A stretch of DNA of 42,812 bases from the NCBI RefSeq assembly GCF_000469345.1, contig NZ_KI271185.1, forward strand, positions 69,020 to 111,831, in the 5' to 3' direction. The DNA is from Eubacterium ramulus ATCC 29099 (GTDB lineage: Bacteria > Bacillota > Clostridia > Lachnospirales > Lachnospiraceae). The position numbers and the translations under genes were made by a program. A model generated the notes under the pieces. It saw only the letters and a program-made list of their open reading frames with translations, was not told where the DNA came from and did no database searches. The first letter of the stretch is position 1. Each line of letters opens with the position of its first letter. Shown here one piece after another: positions 34,280 to 42,812 of this stretch.

Positions 34280-34947
34280 CCGATCCGGTACCCGATTCCT
34301 TTCTTCGTCAGAATAAATCCATCCAGTCCGACAGCTGACAGTTTTTTTCTCAGCCGGTTCACATTCACGGACAACGTATTCTCATCCACATAGGCATCGC
34401 TCTCCCATAGTTTCTCCATCAGTTCCTCCCTGCTGACAATTTTTTCCTTATGTTCCAGCAACGCATGCAGGATTTTCAATTCATTCTTGGTCAATTCCAG
34501 CTGCTGTCCCGCCCAGGTCAAAGTGGCATCCATGAGATTCAGTACTGCGCCTTTGTGCTCCATAATACTGCTGTTTCCCGCAAAATCATAACTTCTTCGC
34601 AGCAATGCCTGGATTTTCGCCGTCAATACTTCCAGATCAAAAGGCTTCGGGATAAAATCATCTCCGCCCATGTTCATTGCCATAACGATATTCATATTGT
34701 CTGCCACTGAGGACAGAAAAATCACCGGCACATTTGACACTTTGCGTATCTCAGTACACCAGTAATATCCGTTATAAAAAGGAAGCCGGATATCCATCAG
34801 CACCAGCTGCGGGTCAAAAGCAGCAAACTCCGTCATAACCTGACTGAGATTTTTTGCCACATGCACGTCATACTCCCATTTTTCCAGATGCCGCTTTATC
34901 ATTTTTCCGATGGTCTCATCATCTTCCACACAAAAAATCCGATACAT
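34276..34947 (-). CDS. BceR-type response regulator (OmpR family)
   Basis: The 223-residue protein has a receiver domain with D52 as the phosphate acceptor and the NGYYWC and MAMNMGGDDFIPKPF strings typical of BceR-like regulators. A winged-helix DNA-binding domain follows. A TNACA-N4-TGTAA site in front of the bceAB-type operon elsewhere in the window is the expected target. Confidence 0.93.
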   Translation of the reverse strand: MYRIFCVEDDETIGKMIKRHLEKWEYDVHVAKNLSQVMTEFAAFDPQLVLMDIRLPFYNGYYWCTEIRKVSNVPVIFLSSVADNMNIVMAMNMGGDDFIPKPFDLEVLTAKIQALLRRSYDFAGNSSIMEHKGAVLNLMDATLTWAGQQLELTKNELKILHALLEHKEKIVSREELMEKLWESDAYVDENTLSVNVNRLRKKLSAVGLDGFILTKKGIGYRIG

Positions 34948-34972
34948 AACTGTTTCCTTTCCTTTTTTTCCT

Positions 34973-35002
34973 ATTGTAGCAGATTTTTACTTGCCGTGTA
35001 AA
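34973..35002 (-). promoter_or_regulatory. Promoter of the BceRS-type operon
   Basis: On the minus strand TTTACA is followed after 18 nt by TACAAT, about 25 nt upstream of the ATG. No BceR box was seen here, so autoregulation is not evident. Confidence 0.55.
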
Positions 35003-35100
35003 AAAAATATGGTATCATAATCTATACTATACCGCTCGTACAGACGTACACGGTACGAAGGAACATTTTTGTACCCGGATGCAGACAGGAGGCATGCAAC

Positions 35101-36669
35101 ATGAGAAAAACAGAACATCATACAATAGAAGGTAACCGTAAGACAAAAAACAGTATCAAACGACTTTTCTTCTGTCTGCTGGCAATTTTTCTTCAGATTG
35201 CTTTTTTTCTTTCTATTATGAATCATCTGAATACACAGATGCCCTGGATCAATGCACTGACCAAAATTCTTGTTTTAATTCTTGTTTTATACATTTACAG
35301 CAAAAATAAAACATCATCCCTGAAAATGCCCTGGATCATACTGATTCTTGTCATGCCGGTGCTCGGTGTTTGTCTGTATCTGATGTTTCAGACAAACAAA
35401 GGAACCCGCAATATGCGCAAGCGTTATCAGGAAATAGATGCCATTTTGCTGCCATGCCTGCCGCCCAATCATGAGATTTCCCAGCAGTTAAAAAAGCACT
35501 GTGCACCTGCCGGAAGCATTTCCGATTATCTGTACCGCAACGCAGCCTACCCTGTTTATCAGAATACGGATGTCACTTATTATCCGGAAGCAGTACAGGG
35601 GCTGGAAGCACAGCTTGCCGATCTGGCGAAAGCAGAAAAATTTATTTTTATGGAATATCATGCTATTGAAAATGCTGACGCATGGCAGAAGATTCAGACT
35701 GTACTGGCAGAACGTGTACAGGCAGGTGTCGAAGTCCGCGTTTTTTATGATGACATGGGCTCCATCAGTTTTCTCAATCATGATTTTGCAAAACAACTGG
35801 AAGCTCTTGGCATTGCCTGCCGGGTATTTAATCCCTTTGTTCCGGGTGTTAATTTATTTCTGAACAACCGTGATCATCGTAAGATTACTGTTATTGATGG
35901 AAAAATAGGATTTACCGGCGGCTATAATCTGGCAAATGAATACTTTGGTTTTTCTCATCCCTATGGAGAATGGAAAGATACCGGCATCCGCCTGGAAGGA
36001 GATGCGGTCAGATCTCTCACCATCACATTTCTTGAAATGTGGAATGCAATCAAAAAAAATCTGCCAAGTGACCGTTCCTTTGAACCGTATCTGCCGGATG
36101 AACCGTATAAGGCAGTACAACACGGTTACGTCCAGCCTTATGCTGACAGTCCGCTGGATGATGAACAGGTGGGGGAAGAAGTCTATATCAGCATGGCAAA
36201 TAAAGCAGAACATTACTGCTGGTTTATTACCCCCTATCTGATCATTACAGATGAACTGTCACACGCTTTGTCTCTGGCTGCCAAACGTGGTGTGGATGTC
36301 CGTATCATCACACCTGGAATTCCTGACAAAAAAATGGTATACAGTGTTACCCGCTCTTTTTATCATCAGCTGGTTTCTAGCGGTGTGCACATTTTTGAAT
36401 GGACTCCCGGATTCTGCCATGCAAAAATGAGCATTGCCGATGATCGTATGGCTACCTGCGGTACCATCAATCTGGATTACCGCAGTCTGTATCATCACTT
36501 TGAAAATGGTTGTTTTATGGTGGATTGCCCGGCTGTCATGGATATAAAGCATGATTTCAGACATACATTTTCACAATGTCGGGACGTGACAGAAAAGTAC
36601 AAAACCGGACTCGGTGCACATCTGCGCCTTGGACAGTTAATCTTGCGGCTGTTTGCACAACTGCTGTGA
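35101..36669 (+). CDS. cls: Cardiolipin synthase
   Basis: The enzyme joins two phosphatidylglycerol molecules into cardiolipin at the membrane. The 522-residue protein has two or three N-terminal hydrophobic segments and two phospholipase-D HKD motifs (DHRKITVIDG in the middle, CHAKMSIADD near the C-terminus), the full bacterial cls layout. AGGAGG lies 8 nt upstream of the ATG. It is divergent from the BceRS-type operon; cardiolipin changes and peptide resistance are often linked, but co-regulation is only a guess. Confidence 0.93.
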   Translation: MRKTEHHTIEGNRKTKNSIKRLFFCLLAIFLQIAFFLSIMNHLNTQMPWINALTKILVLILVLYIYSKNKTSSLKMPWIILILVMPVLGVCLYLMFQTNKGTRNMRKRYQEIDAILLPCLPPNHEISQQLKKHCAPAGSISDYLYRNAAYPVYQNTDVTYYPEAVQGLEAQLADLAKAEKFIFMEYHAIENADAWQKIQTVLAERVQAGVEVRVFYDDMGSISFLNHDFAKQLEALGIACRVFNPFVPGVNLFLNNRDHRKITVIDGKIGFTGGYNLANEYFGFSHPYGEWKDTGIRLEGDAVRSLTITFLEMWNAIKKNLPSDRSFEPYLPDEPYKAVQHGYVQPYADSPLDDEQVGEEVYISMANKAEHYCWFITPYLIITDELSHALSLAAKRGVDVRIITPGIPDKKMVYSVTRSFYHQLVSSGVHIFEWTPGFCHAKMSIADDRMATCGTINLDYRSLYHHFENGCFMVDCPAVMDIKHDFRHTFSQCRDVTEKYKTGLGAHLRLGQLILRLFAQLL

Positions 36670-36800
36670 GACGATCAGAAAAAATACACCGCATAAGTAG
36701 ATTACAGATATCCGCTTGACGAATGTGCACATAATACGGAAGTCCATTTATATTTTAGCAATTTTACAAAATACACAGATAGGATAAAAGAGGTTTTAAT

Positions 36801-37754
36801 ATGCATGTAGGAAAGAAAACACTGAAAAGAGAAAAATCTGCAATGAGCCTGTCACTGTATGGCAGCCTGGTCTTTGCCATCGTAGAAATCGGGATGGCTG
36901 TTTTTTCCGGTTCTCAGGCAGTTCTTCTGGATGCAGTTTACGACAGCGTCGAATTTTTTATGATGCTTCCATCCATTTTTCTGATTCCGCTGCTCTACCG
37001 TCCTTCCAGCGAACAGCATCCCTTTGGATATACCCAGATAGAGACCGGGTTTGTAGTAGTGAAAGGTGCTATTATGGCAGCGGTTACCTTTGGATTGATT
37101 TTTAACAATATTCATCTATTACTGCACGGCGGACATAAAGTATCCTTTCACACGATTTCCGCCTTTGAGCTTTTTGCCTGTCTCCTGAGTCTGACCGTGG
37201 CTATCTGCCTTTATTTCAAAAACAAACATATGAGTTCACCACTGGTGAATATTGAATTGCAGACCTGGAAAATTGACTGCGTGGTATCCCTGGGAATGGC
37301 GGTGGCATTTCTGCTTCCGATCATCGTCCCCTTTGCATGGTTTCAGCGTCTGACACCGTACCTGGATCAGATCATCACCATCATATTGTCAGCCTTTATG
37401 CTGCCGACACCGATCAAAACAGTCATCACCGGCCTCCGTGATCTGATGCTGTGGCCACCGGAAGCAGAGACCGTTGATGATATCAAAGCCACTGTGGAAC
37501 CAATCATTGGCGGCTATGGGCATAAAAACCTGTATTACGACATTGTCCGTACCGGTCGAAGACTCTGGATCAGTGTATACATCACCTTTGATAAAGACAT
37601 TATCTCACTGTCAAAATTCCAAATCCTGCAAACAAAATGCATTGCTGCCCTGGCAGAAAAATATCAGGACTTTTATTTTGAATTGCTTCCTGACATTCAA
37701 CTGGACAGCATGGATGAAGAGAAAATCAAAGCGCAAACTGAGGAAAATACCTGA
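36801..37754 (+). CDS. Cation diffusion facilitator family transporter
   Basis: This is a 317-residue membrane protein with the CDF layout: six hydrophobic segments and a C-terminal cytoplasmic metal-sensing domain (from about 225). The second helix keeps the DxxxD metal pair (DAVYD). In the fifth helix the usual H/DxxxD pair reads TWKID, so the first ligand is Thr. Metal selectivity cannot be told. Its stop codon is one base from the end of the convergent GH3 gene. Confidence 0.85.
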   Translation: MHVGKKTLKREKSAMSLSLYGSLVFAIVEIGMAVFSGSQAVLLDAVYDSVEFFMMLPSIFLIPLLYRPSSEQHPFGYTQIETGFVVVKGAIMAAVTFGLIFNNIHLLLHGGHKVSFHTISAFELFACLLSLTVAICLYFKNKHMSSPLVNIELQTWKIDCVVSLGMAVAFLLPIIVPFAWFQRLTPYLDQIITIILSAFMLPTPIKTVITGLRDLMLWPPEAETVDDIKATVEPIIGGYGHKNLYYDIVRTGRRLWISVYITFDKDIISLSKFQILQTKCIAALAEKYQDFYFELLPDIQLDSMDEEKIKAQTEENT

Positions 37755-37755
37755 T

Positions 37756-40302
37756 TTATGATTTTACATCTTCATACTGATTGGACTGCAAAATGATTTT
37801 TATCGTATGATATACACAGCGTTTCAGTTCCCGGATATCCAGCGTTCCATCCTTCAATGCCTGACGGATGCTCGCATGATCCCGCATATCTCCCGGCATT
37901 ACCATATCGTTTCCGGCTTTCATACAGCCTGCTGCCGTACACTCACCGGCGGTGGAATCTGTCGTTGTCGTCCAGTCTGTCATGATCGCACCTGCAAATC
38001 CCCATTCATCGCGTGCCGCTTTCGTACAGATATCGTAATTGTTTGCCGCATGCACACCGTTAATCAGATTATAGGACGTCATCATCGCCATCGGCTGGGC
38101 ACTGCGGATCGCTGTTTCAAATCCTTTCAGATAGATTTCGCGCAATGTCCGTTCAGATAAGATCGAATCGGAACCCATACGGTTATCTTCCTGATTATTG
38201 CATGCAAAATGCTTAATGGTCGTACCACACCCAGGTATTGACTGTACGCCCTGTGTCATAGCTGCTGCCATACTTCCTGCCAGCAGCGGGTCTTCTGAAT
38301 AATATTCAAAATTTCTGCCACACAGTGGATTTCTGTGTATATTCATGCCTGGTGCCAGCCAAAGTGTCACTTCAAATTCATTCATTTCTCCGGCAATCAT
38401 CCTGCCAAGTGTATGCATCAGTTCCAGATTCCAGCTCTGCGCCAGCAGTGTTCCCACCGGAATTGCAGTGCAATACTGATGATATACGATTCCCTTCGAT
38501 TCCTTCGGCTCCGCAAAATATCCGTTTTCAAATCCATCCAGAAAATCTCCGCCATCGATACTGCCGTCTTCTCTGACCTGATACTCACTACGCAGACGCA
38601 ATCCCGCCGGGCCGTCTGCCAGCACGATGCTCGCCACATAATACGGAGCTTTTTCAGCCACAGTGACTGTCTCTGCCGCTGCCCCCGGAACCGTCTGTCC
38701 CGCAGAGCCGAGTGCACTCGCTCCCTGATCTTTCGCTGGATCTCCGATTGCTAATGCAATCAATTCTTCTGTGGAAAGCTGATCCACGATTTCACCTGCT
38801 CTGCCCGGATACTGATCCTGTAATTTTTCATAAACTACCGTCTCTGTCGGCAACTCTTTCGCAGAAATCTGTACTTTCGGCAGTTTCCGTTCTTCTGCCT
38901 TCCGCAGCCATGCTGTCTGTTTTTCTTCCAGCTTTGCTTTATCCGGCTGAAGTTCTTCCAATGATTCTTTTAATGGACAGATATGTTCACACTGCACGAG
39001 TACTTTTGTCTCATCCAGCACAAAGGTGCCACAAAGGGCCGCGGTAGATAACGCATTTCCCACCCAGATACCGTAAGTACCTGTCTCCAGCAGCCATGCC
39101 GCCTGTTCCTCGGAATAGGAGGCCAACTGGTACAGATCCATGCTCAGTGTAAGTGACTGCGTCTCCCCCGGTGCCAGAAGTTTTGTTTTTCCAAAAGCTG
39201 CCAGACGACGGAATTCTTTTGGCAGTTTTCCCTGTGGGCAGGATACATACACCTGAACCACTTCTTTTCCGGAATACGCTGCACCAGTATTTATCACATC
39301 CACAGAGACTGACAGTGTTGGTTTTCCCTGTGCGGATATCTGCTTGGAAATACCGGTTACTTTTAGGTCAAATTCTGTATAAGACAAACCATATCCAAAA
39401 CTGTAACGCACCGGAACGTCAAACGTATCAAAATACCGGTAGCCTACATAGATGCCTTCCCGGTATTCTTCCCGGTAAACATCTCCACTCTTGTGACTAA
39501 AATATGCAGCATTCGGATAATCCATATAATCCAGAGCCCAGGAATCCACCAGCTTTCCGGAAGGAGTCACTTTTCCGGAGATTACGTCTGCCAGTGCATT
39601 ACCGCCCTCCTGTCCGGCCTGCACAAACTGCAGGACCGCTGTGATATTCGGAAATTCATCCGTAAATGCAAGGTCAATCAGTCCACCGGTATTTACCACC
39701 AGAATGACTTTTTCATAGGCTTCACATAATGCCGCGATCTGCGCCCGTTCTTCCTCTGTAATATAATAATCTCCTGCTTCATCCCGGCGGTCTGCATTTT
39801 CTCCTGCGATCCGGGCGAGCACATACATAGCGATTTCCGCCCCATCTTTCTTTGCCGCTGCTTCATCTATTGCTGCTCCTGCCGGCATGGAAAACGGAGT
39901 CGTGGAATATGCTTCAAAAAAGTTTCCGTTACATTCCTCTGTCAGTTTTCGAAAAATTTCTGCCTTCCAGCTCTCCCGGGCTGCCAGATACCCTCGGTCA
40001 TATCCCTCCAGCCATTCCACACTGGTGATCTCATATCCGGCATTTTTCAGACCATCATAAATATTGACATTGTACCGGTTGTTCACATCTCCGGATCCGG
40101 TTCCACCCTTGATGGTACGCACCGCTCCCGCTCCATACAGACCAATCTTTGTCCCCGGCTTCAACGGCAATGTCTGCGCTTCATTTTTTAATAACACAAA
40201 ACCTTCCGCCGCCGCTTCTCTCGCAAGAATAGCATTGTCTTTTTCGCGCTGTGACATTACTGTGGATGTGGTTCCTACATATCCTCTTTTTCGCAGTTTC
40301 AT
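37756..40302 (-). CDS. GH3 family beta-glycosidase with swapped domain order
   Basis: The 848-residue protein starts with the GH3 C-terminal alpha/beta sandwich domain (about 25-270; AAEGFVLLKNE near residue 32), continues with a fibronectin-III-like domain (about 305-430), and ends with the GH3 catalytic barrel (from about 500). The substrate-binding KHFACNN stretch is present, and the nucleophile is D776 in MTDW. This reversed order is known in some rumen and gut Clostridia beta-glucosidases. No signal peptide, so it is cytoplasmic and acts on imported oligosaccharides. GGAGAGGG precedes the ATG. The exact sugar is unknown. Confidence 0.9.
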   Translation of the reverse strand: MKLRKRGYVGTTSTVMSQREKDNAILAREAAAEGFVLLKNEAQTLPLKPGTKIGLYGAGAVRTIKGGTGSGDVNNRYNVNIYDGLKNAGYEITSVEWLEGYDRGYLAARESWKAEIFRKLTEECNGNFFEAYSTTPFSMPAGAAIDEAAAKKDGAEIAMYVLARIAGENADRRDEAGDYYITEEERAQIAALCEAYEKVILVVNTGGLIDLAFTDEFPNITAVLQFVQAGQEGGNALADVISGKVTPSGKLVDSWALDYMDYPNAAYFSHKSGDVYREEYREGIYVGYRYFDTFDVPVRYSFGYGLSYTEFDLKVTGISKQISAQGKPTLSVSVDVINTGAAYSGKEVVQVYVSCPQGKLPKEFRRLAAFGKTKLLAPGETQSLTLSMDLYQLASYSEEQAAWLLETGTYGIWVGNALSTAALCGTFVLDETKVLVQCEHICPLKESLEELQPDKAKLEEKQTAWLRKAEERKLPKVQISAKELPTETVVYEKLQDQYPGRAGEIVDQLSTEELIALAIGDPAKDQGASALGSAGQTVPGAAAETVTVAEKAPYYVASIVLADGPAGLRLRSEYQVREDGSIDGGDFLDGFENGYFAEPKESKGIVYHQYCTAIPVGTLLAQSWNLELMHTLGRMIAGEMNEFEVTLWLAPGMNIHRNPLCGRNFEYYSEDPLLAGSMAAAMTQGVQSIPGCGTTIKHFACNNQEDNRMGSDSILSERTLREIYLKGFETAIRSAQPMAMMTSYNLINGVHAANNYDICTKAARDEWGFAGAIMTDWTTTTDSTAGECTAAGCMKAGNDMVMPGDMRDHASIRQALKDGTLDIRELKRCVYHTIKIILQSNQYEDVKS

Positions 40303-40362
40303 GATAACCCTCTCCTCATACGATTTCTGTTTTCCGATTTCTAAATTTTTTCATCTATAAAG

Positions 40363-40396
40363 AAAGCGCAACTATGCCGAAGCATACTTACGCTCT
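40363..40396 (-). terminator. Terminator of upp
   Basis: A 15-bp stem with one mismatch and a TTCG-type loop lies about 45 nt past the upp stop, followed on the minus strand by CTTTAT. It separates upp from the GH3 gene on the same strand. Confidence 0.75.
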
Positions 40397-40441
40397 CTAC
40401 TGTATGCCATGCACACACTATTTTTCGATTTTTCACCTTTC

Positions 40442-41080
40442 TTATTTTGTGCCGAAAATACGGTCTCCGGCATCACCAAGTCCCGGGCAGATGTATGCAT
40501 GATCGTTTAACTCACGGTCAAGCTGTCCGATATAAATCTGTACATCCGGATGCGCCTCATGCAGTCTCTTGACACCTTCCGGTGCAGCGATGACAAACAT
40601 ACACTTGATATTTTTTCCGCCATGCTTTTTGATATAATCTACTGCTGCAACAGCGGATCCACCGGTTGCAAGCATCGGATCTACGACAACGATAAGACGC
40701 TGATCGATCGGATCCGGCAATTTACAGTAATATTCATGCGGCTCATGGGTCTCCGGATCGCGGTACAGACCGATGTGTCCGATCTTCGCAGACGGAACCA
40801 GTGTAGTCACACCATTTACCATACCAAGCCCTGCACGAAGTACCGGTACGATGGCAAGCTTTTTGCCGGAGATCATCGGGCTCATGCATGTCTCAATCGG
40901 TGTCTCAATCTCCACATCCTCGATCGGCAGATCGCGAAGTGCCTCATATCCCATCAGCACTGCGATTTCCTCGATCAGTTTACGAAACTCATTTGTTCCT
41001 GTATGTTTGTTCCGGATCATTGAAATTTTGTGCTTAATCAGCGGATGATCCATTACATATACATTTTCCATTTTTTCCAT
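40442..41080 (-). CDS. upp: Uracil phosphoribosyltransferase
   Basis: It converts uracil and PRPP to UMP in pyrimidine salvage. The 212-residue protein has the PRPP loop [10 protein letters not shown], the ILRAGLG-type uracil-family stretch (VLRAGLGMV) and the C-terminal [13 protein letters not shown] signature. AGGAGG precedes the ATG. It is divergent from the uracil permease gene, its functional partner. Confidence 0.97.
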   Translation of the reverse strand: MEKMENVYVMDHPLIKHKISMIRNKHTGTNEFRKLIEEIAVLMGYEALRDLPIEDVEIETPIETCMSPMISGKKLAIVPVLRAGLGMVNGVTTLVPSAKIGHIGLYRDPETHEPHEYYCKLPDPIDQRLIVVVDPMLATGGSAVAAVDYIKKHGGKNIKCMFVIAAPEGVKRLHEAHPDVQIYIGQLDRELNDHAYICPGLGDAGDRIFGTK

Positions 41081-41116
41081 TGAAAAAACCTCCTAATAAC
41101 ACTTCTCATTTCTTCA

Positions 41117-41145
41117 AGAATAACGGATTCACAGTTATAAGTCAA
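41117..41145 (-). promoter_or_regulatory. Promoter of upp
   Basis: On the minus strand TTGACT is followed after 17 nt by TATTCT, about 37 nt upstream of the ATG. Confidence 0.7.
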
Positions 41146-41165
41146 CCGAAATCATTGTAATTCCC

Positions 41166-41194
41166 TTGCTCTCTCTAAGAATTTCCGTTATACT
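41166..41194 (+). promoter_or_regulatory. Promoter of uraA
   Basis: TTGCTC is followed after 17 nt by TATACT. It predicts a 5' leader of about 160 nt that contains the 78-nt palindromic element. No PyrR-type binding loop was recognised in it. Confidence 0.65.
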
Positions 41195-41232
41195 GATTTG
41201 TTAGAGTCTGATATTAAAATTGCTTTGCAGGA

Positions 41233-41310
41233 TTGCAGAGATGCACAGGGGAATATATCATGCATTGCATGACGTGCATCTCGCAGCAAGAATGCCGAGG
41301 GCATTCTTGA
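41233..41310 (+). repeat. 78-nt dispersed palindromic element, copy 2, in the uraA leader
   Basis: It is the reverse complement of 7585-7662 with four mismatches. It forms hairpin A (GAGATGCAC/GTGCATCTC outer, TCATGCA/TGCATGA inner) and hairpin B (CAAGAATGCC/GGCATTCTTG, loop GAG). The differences do not break the outer arms or hairpin B; one loses the outermost pair of the inner stem. No T-run follows hairpin B, so it is not a simple terminator. Confidence 0.85.
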
Positions 41311-41359
41311 ATGTCAGATTTATAACTATCAAATCATCATAAAATAGGAGAATGTATTT

Positions 41360-42700
41360 ATGAAAACAAACGAAAACGGCATCTATGATGCAAGAACGCT
41401 TGGCCTTCCGAAAATGCTGATTCTTGGTCTTCAGCATATGTTTGCCATGTTCGGTGCAACGATTCTCGTTCCGGTACTGGTAAACACGTATTTCCACGGC
41501 GAAGGTTTATCCATTCAGGTCACACTGTTCTGTGCCGGAATTGGAACGCTGCTCTTCCACCTGATGACCAGATTCAAAGTACCGGCATTTCTCGGTTCTT
41601 CTTTCGCCTTTCTGGGTGGTTTCCAGACAGTCGCAAATCTGGACACGGGCATCTTTGCAGACATGAGCTACGGTGAAAAACTTCCTTACGCATGCGGCGG
41701 TGTACTGATTGCCGGACTGCTCTACCTGCTTCTGTCCCTGATCATCAAAGTTATCGGTGTACGACGCGTTATGCGTTTCCTGCCGCCGGTTGTAACCGGA
41801 CCGATCATCATCTGTATCGGACTGAGCCTTACACCTTCCGCGATCTCCAATGCATCCACCAACTGGCCATTGGCTCTGATCGCACTTGCCACTGTTATTA
41901 TTTTCAATATCTGGGGCAAAGGTATGTTCAAGATCATCCCGATCCTCATGGGAATCATCGTATCCTATGTGGCAGCACTGATCATGAACGCTGCCGGAAT
42001 GACATGCGCAGATGGGAGCGCCATCTTAAACTTCAGCGGTGTGGCTAATGCAGCTATCGTTGGTGTACCACAGTTTTTTCTCTGTAAATTCAATATCACA
42101 GCTATCCTTGCCATGGCACCGATCGCTATTGCATCCATGATGGAACACGTAGGAGACATTTCTGCTATTTCCGCAACGGTAGGAGAAAACTTTATCGAAG
42201 ATCCGGGACTTCACCGCACACTGCTCGGAGATGGTCTGGCAACTGCCCTCTCTGCGTTAATCGGTGGACCGGCAAATACAACTTACGGAGAAAATACCAG
42301 CGTACTGGCGCTGAGCCGCGTATATGATCCGAGAGTCATCCGTCTGGCAGCCTTCTATGCGGTTATCCTCAGCTTCATACCAAAAATGGCAGAGATTATC
42401 AGTTCTCTTCCGGCAGCCATCATTGGCGGAATCAGCTTTATTCTCTATGGAATGATTTCCGCTGTCGGCATTCGAAACGTTGTGGAGAACAAAGTAGACC
42501 TGACAAAATCCCGTAATCTTGTCATCGCAGCATGTATCCTGGTCTGCGGTCTCGGTTTTTCAAATGGTCTGACTTTCCATATCGGCAGTACAGCCATCAC
42601 ACTGACCAGCCTTGCTCTGGCAGCTATTGTTGGTATCGTGTTGAATGCGATTCTTCCTGGAAATGAATATCAGTTTGAAAGTTCTTCCAAAAAAAGATAA
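41360..42700 (+). CDS. uraA: Uracil permease (NCS2 family)
   Basis: The 446-residue protein is an inner-membrane uracil:proton symporter of the nucleobase-cation symporter-2 family. It has about 12-14 hydrophobic segments. Family motifs present include GLQHMFAMFGATILVP at the start, the FLGSSFAFLGGF stretch, MEHVGD near residue 255, and GGPANTTYGENT. AGGAG lies about 9 nt upstream of the ATG. Paired divergently with upp, it feeds imported uracil to UMP synthesis. Confidence 0.96.
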   Translation: MKTNENGIYDARTLGLPKMLILGLQHMFAMFGATILVPVLVNTYFHGEGLSIQVTLFCAGIGTLLFHLMTRFKVPAFLGSSFAFLGGFQTVANLDTGIFADMSYGEKLPYACGGVLIAGLLYLLLSLIIKVIGVRRVMRFLPPVVTGPIIICIGLSLTPSAISNASTNWPLALIALATVIIFNIWGKGMFKIIPILMGIIVSYVAALIMNAAGMTCADGSAILNFSGVANAAIVGVPQFFLCKFNITAILAMAPIAIASMMEHVGDISAISATVGENFIEDPGLHRTLLGDGLATALSALIGGPANTTYGENTSVLALSRVYDPRVIRLAAFYAVILSFIPKMAEIISSLPAAIIGGISFILYGMISAVGIRNVVENKVDLTKSRNLVIAACILVCGLGFSNGLTFHIGSTAITLTSLALAAIVGIVLNAILPGNEYQFESSSKKR

Positions 42701-42785
42701 TCTATTAAAATGCACACGAATAATATCTACACGAAGTACTTTTATCTGATAGGAAAATCGATGTAGTTTCCTGTCAAATGCAAGA

Positions 42786-42806
42786 AAGTGTGCTATCACA
42801 CACTCT
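42786..42806. terminator. Possible weak hairpin after uraA, near window end
   Basis: AGTGTG and CACACT can pair around an 8-nt loop, but there is no T-run before the window ends. It could be the edge of another palindromic element. Confidence 0.25.
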
Positions 42807-42812
42807 CGCGGA

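Noticed and set aside
41201-41359. PyrR-type attenuator or riboswitch in the uraA leader
   Set aside because: No antiterminator/terminator pair or T-run is present and no known pyrimidine-responsive motif was recognised; the leader structure is the dispersed palindromic element.

Overview
The window looks like the chromosome of a gut Lachnospiraceae (low- to mid-GC Gram-positive Clostridia). Reasons: a FeoA-FeoB fusion, purine-rich GGAGG ribosome sites, sortase-processed surface proteins, BceAB/BceRS-type peptide-resistance modules, a BaiCD/enoate-reductase-like flavoprotein and secreted proteins with YGWW-type repeats. The species cannot be named from the sequence. No rRNA, tRNA, CRISPR array, transposase or phage gene was seen.

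Layout. 0-3.4 kb: ferrous iron transporter FeoAB and a small CrtO-like membrane protein. 3.4-7.5 kb: an Old-Yellow-Enzyme-type reductase and a flavodoxin-like partner in one operon, divergent from a LysR regulator whose probable operator overlaps the operon's -10 box. 7.7-9.7 kb: a Gfo/Idh/MocA dehydrogenase translationally coupled to a YitT membrane protein. 9.8-15.0 kb: a five-gene pilus operon. Its order is tip adhesin, SipA-like signal-peptidase homologue, backbone pilin, class B sortase, basal pilin, the same as the streptococcal FCT type. The SipA homologue has lost both catalytic residues. 15.1-19.1 kb: a radical SAM protein overlapping an NhaC antiporter gene, a VOC-protein relic, and glucose-6-phosphate isomerase. 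19.3-24.1 kb: a BceAB-type transporter with a perfect TNACA-N4-TGTAA operator, and an ABC-F protein with a short-ORF leader.

24.3-33.1 kb: two large secreted proteins carrying the same YGWW repeats, a double-esterase protein and an arylsulfate sulfotransferase, with an AraC and a LysR regulator between them. 33.2-34.9 kb: the BceRS-type two-component system that probably controls the distant BceAB operon. 35.1-37.8 kb: cardiolipin synthase and a cation diffusion facilitator. 37.8-40.3 kb: a domain-swapped GH3 glycosidase. 40.4-42.7 kb: divergent uracil salvage genes upp and uraA.

A 78-nt palindromic element occurs twice in opposite orientations (74/78 identical), once in the uraA 5' leader and once upstream of the Gfo/Idh gene. 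A possible relative lies at the left edge over the feoB stop codon. The most interesting items are the FCT-like pilus locus with its doubly inactivated SipA homologue, this dispersed element, the ABC-F leader, and the surface-enzyme cluster (dead plus active esterase, wall-bound arylsulfotransferase). Promoter and hairpin calls were made by eye. Family assignments rest on recognised motifs, not on searches.
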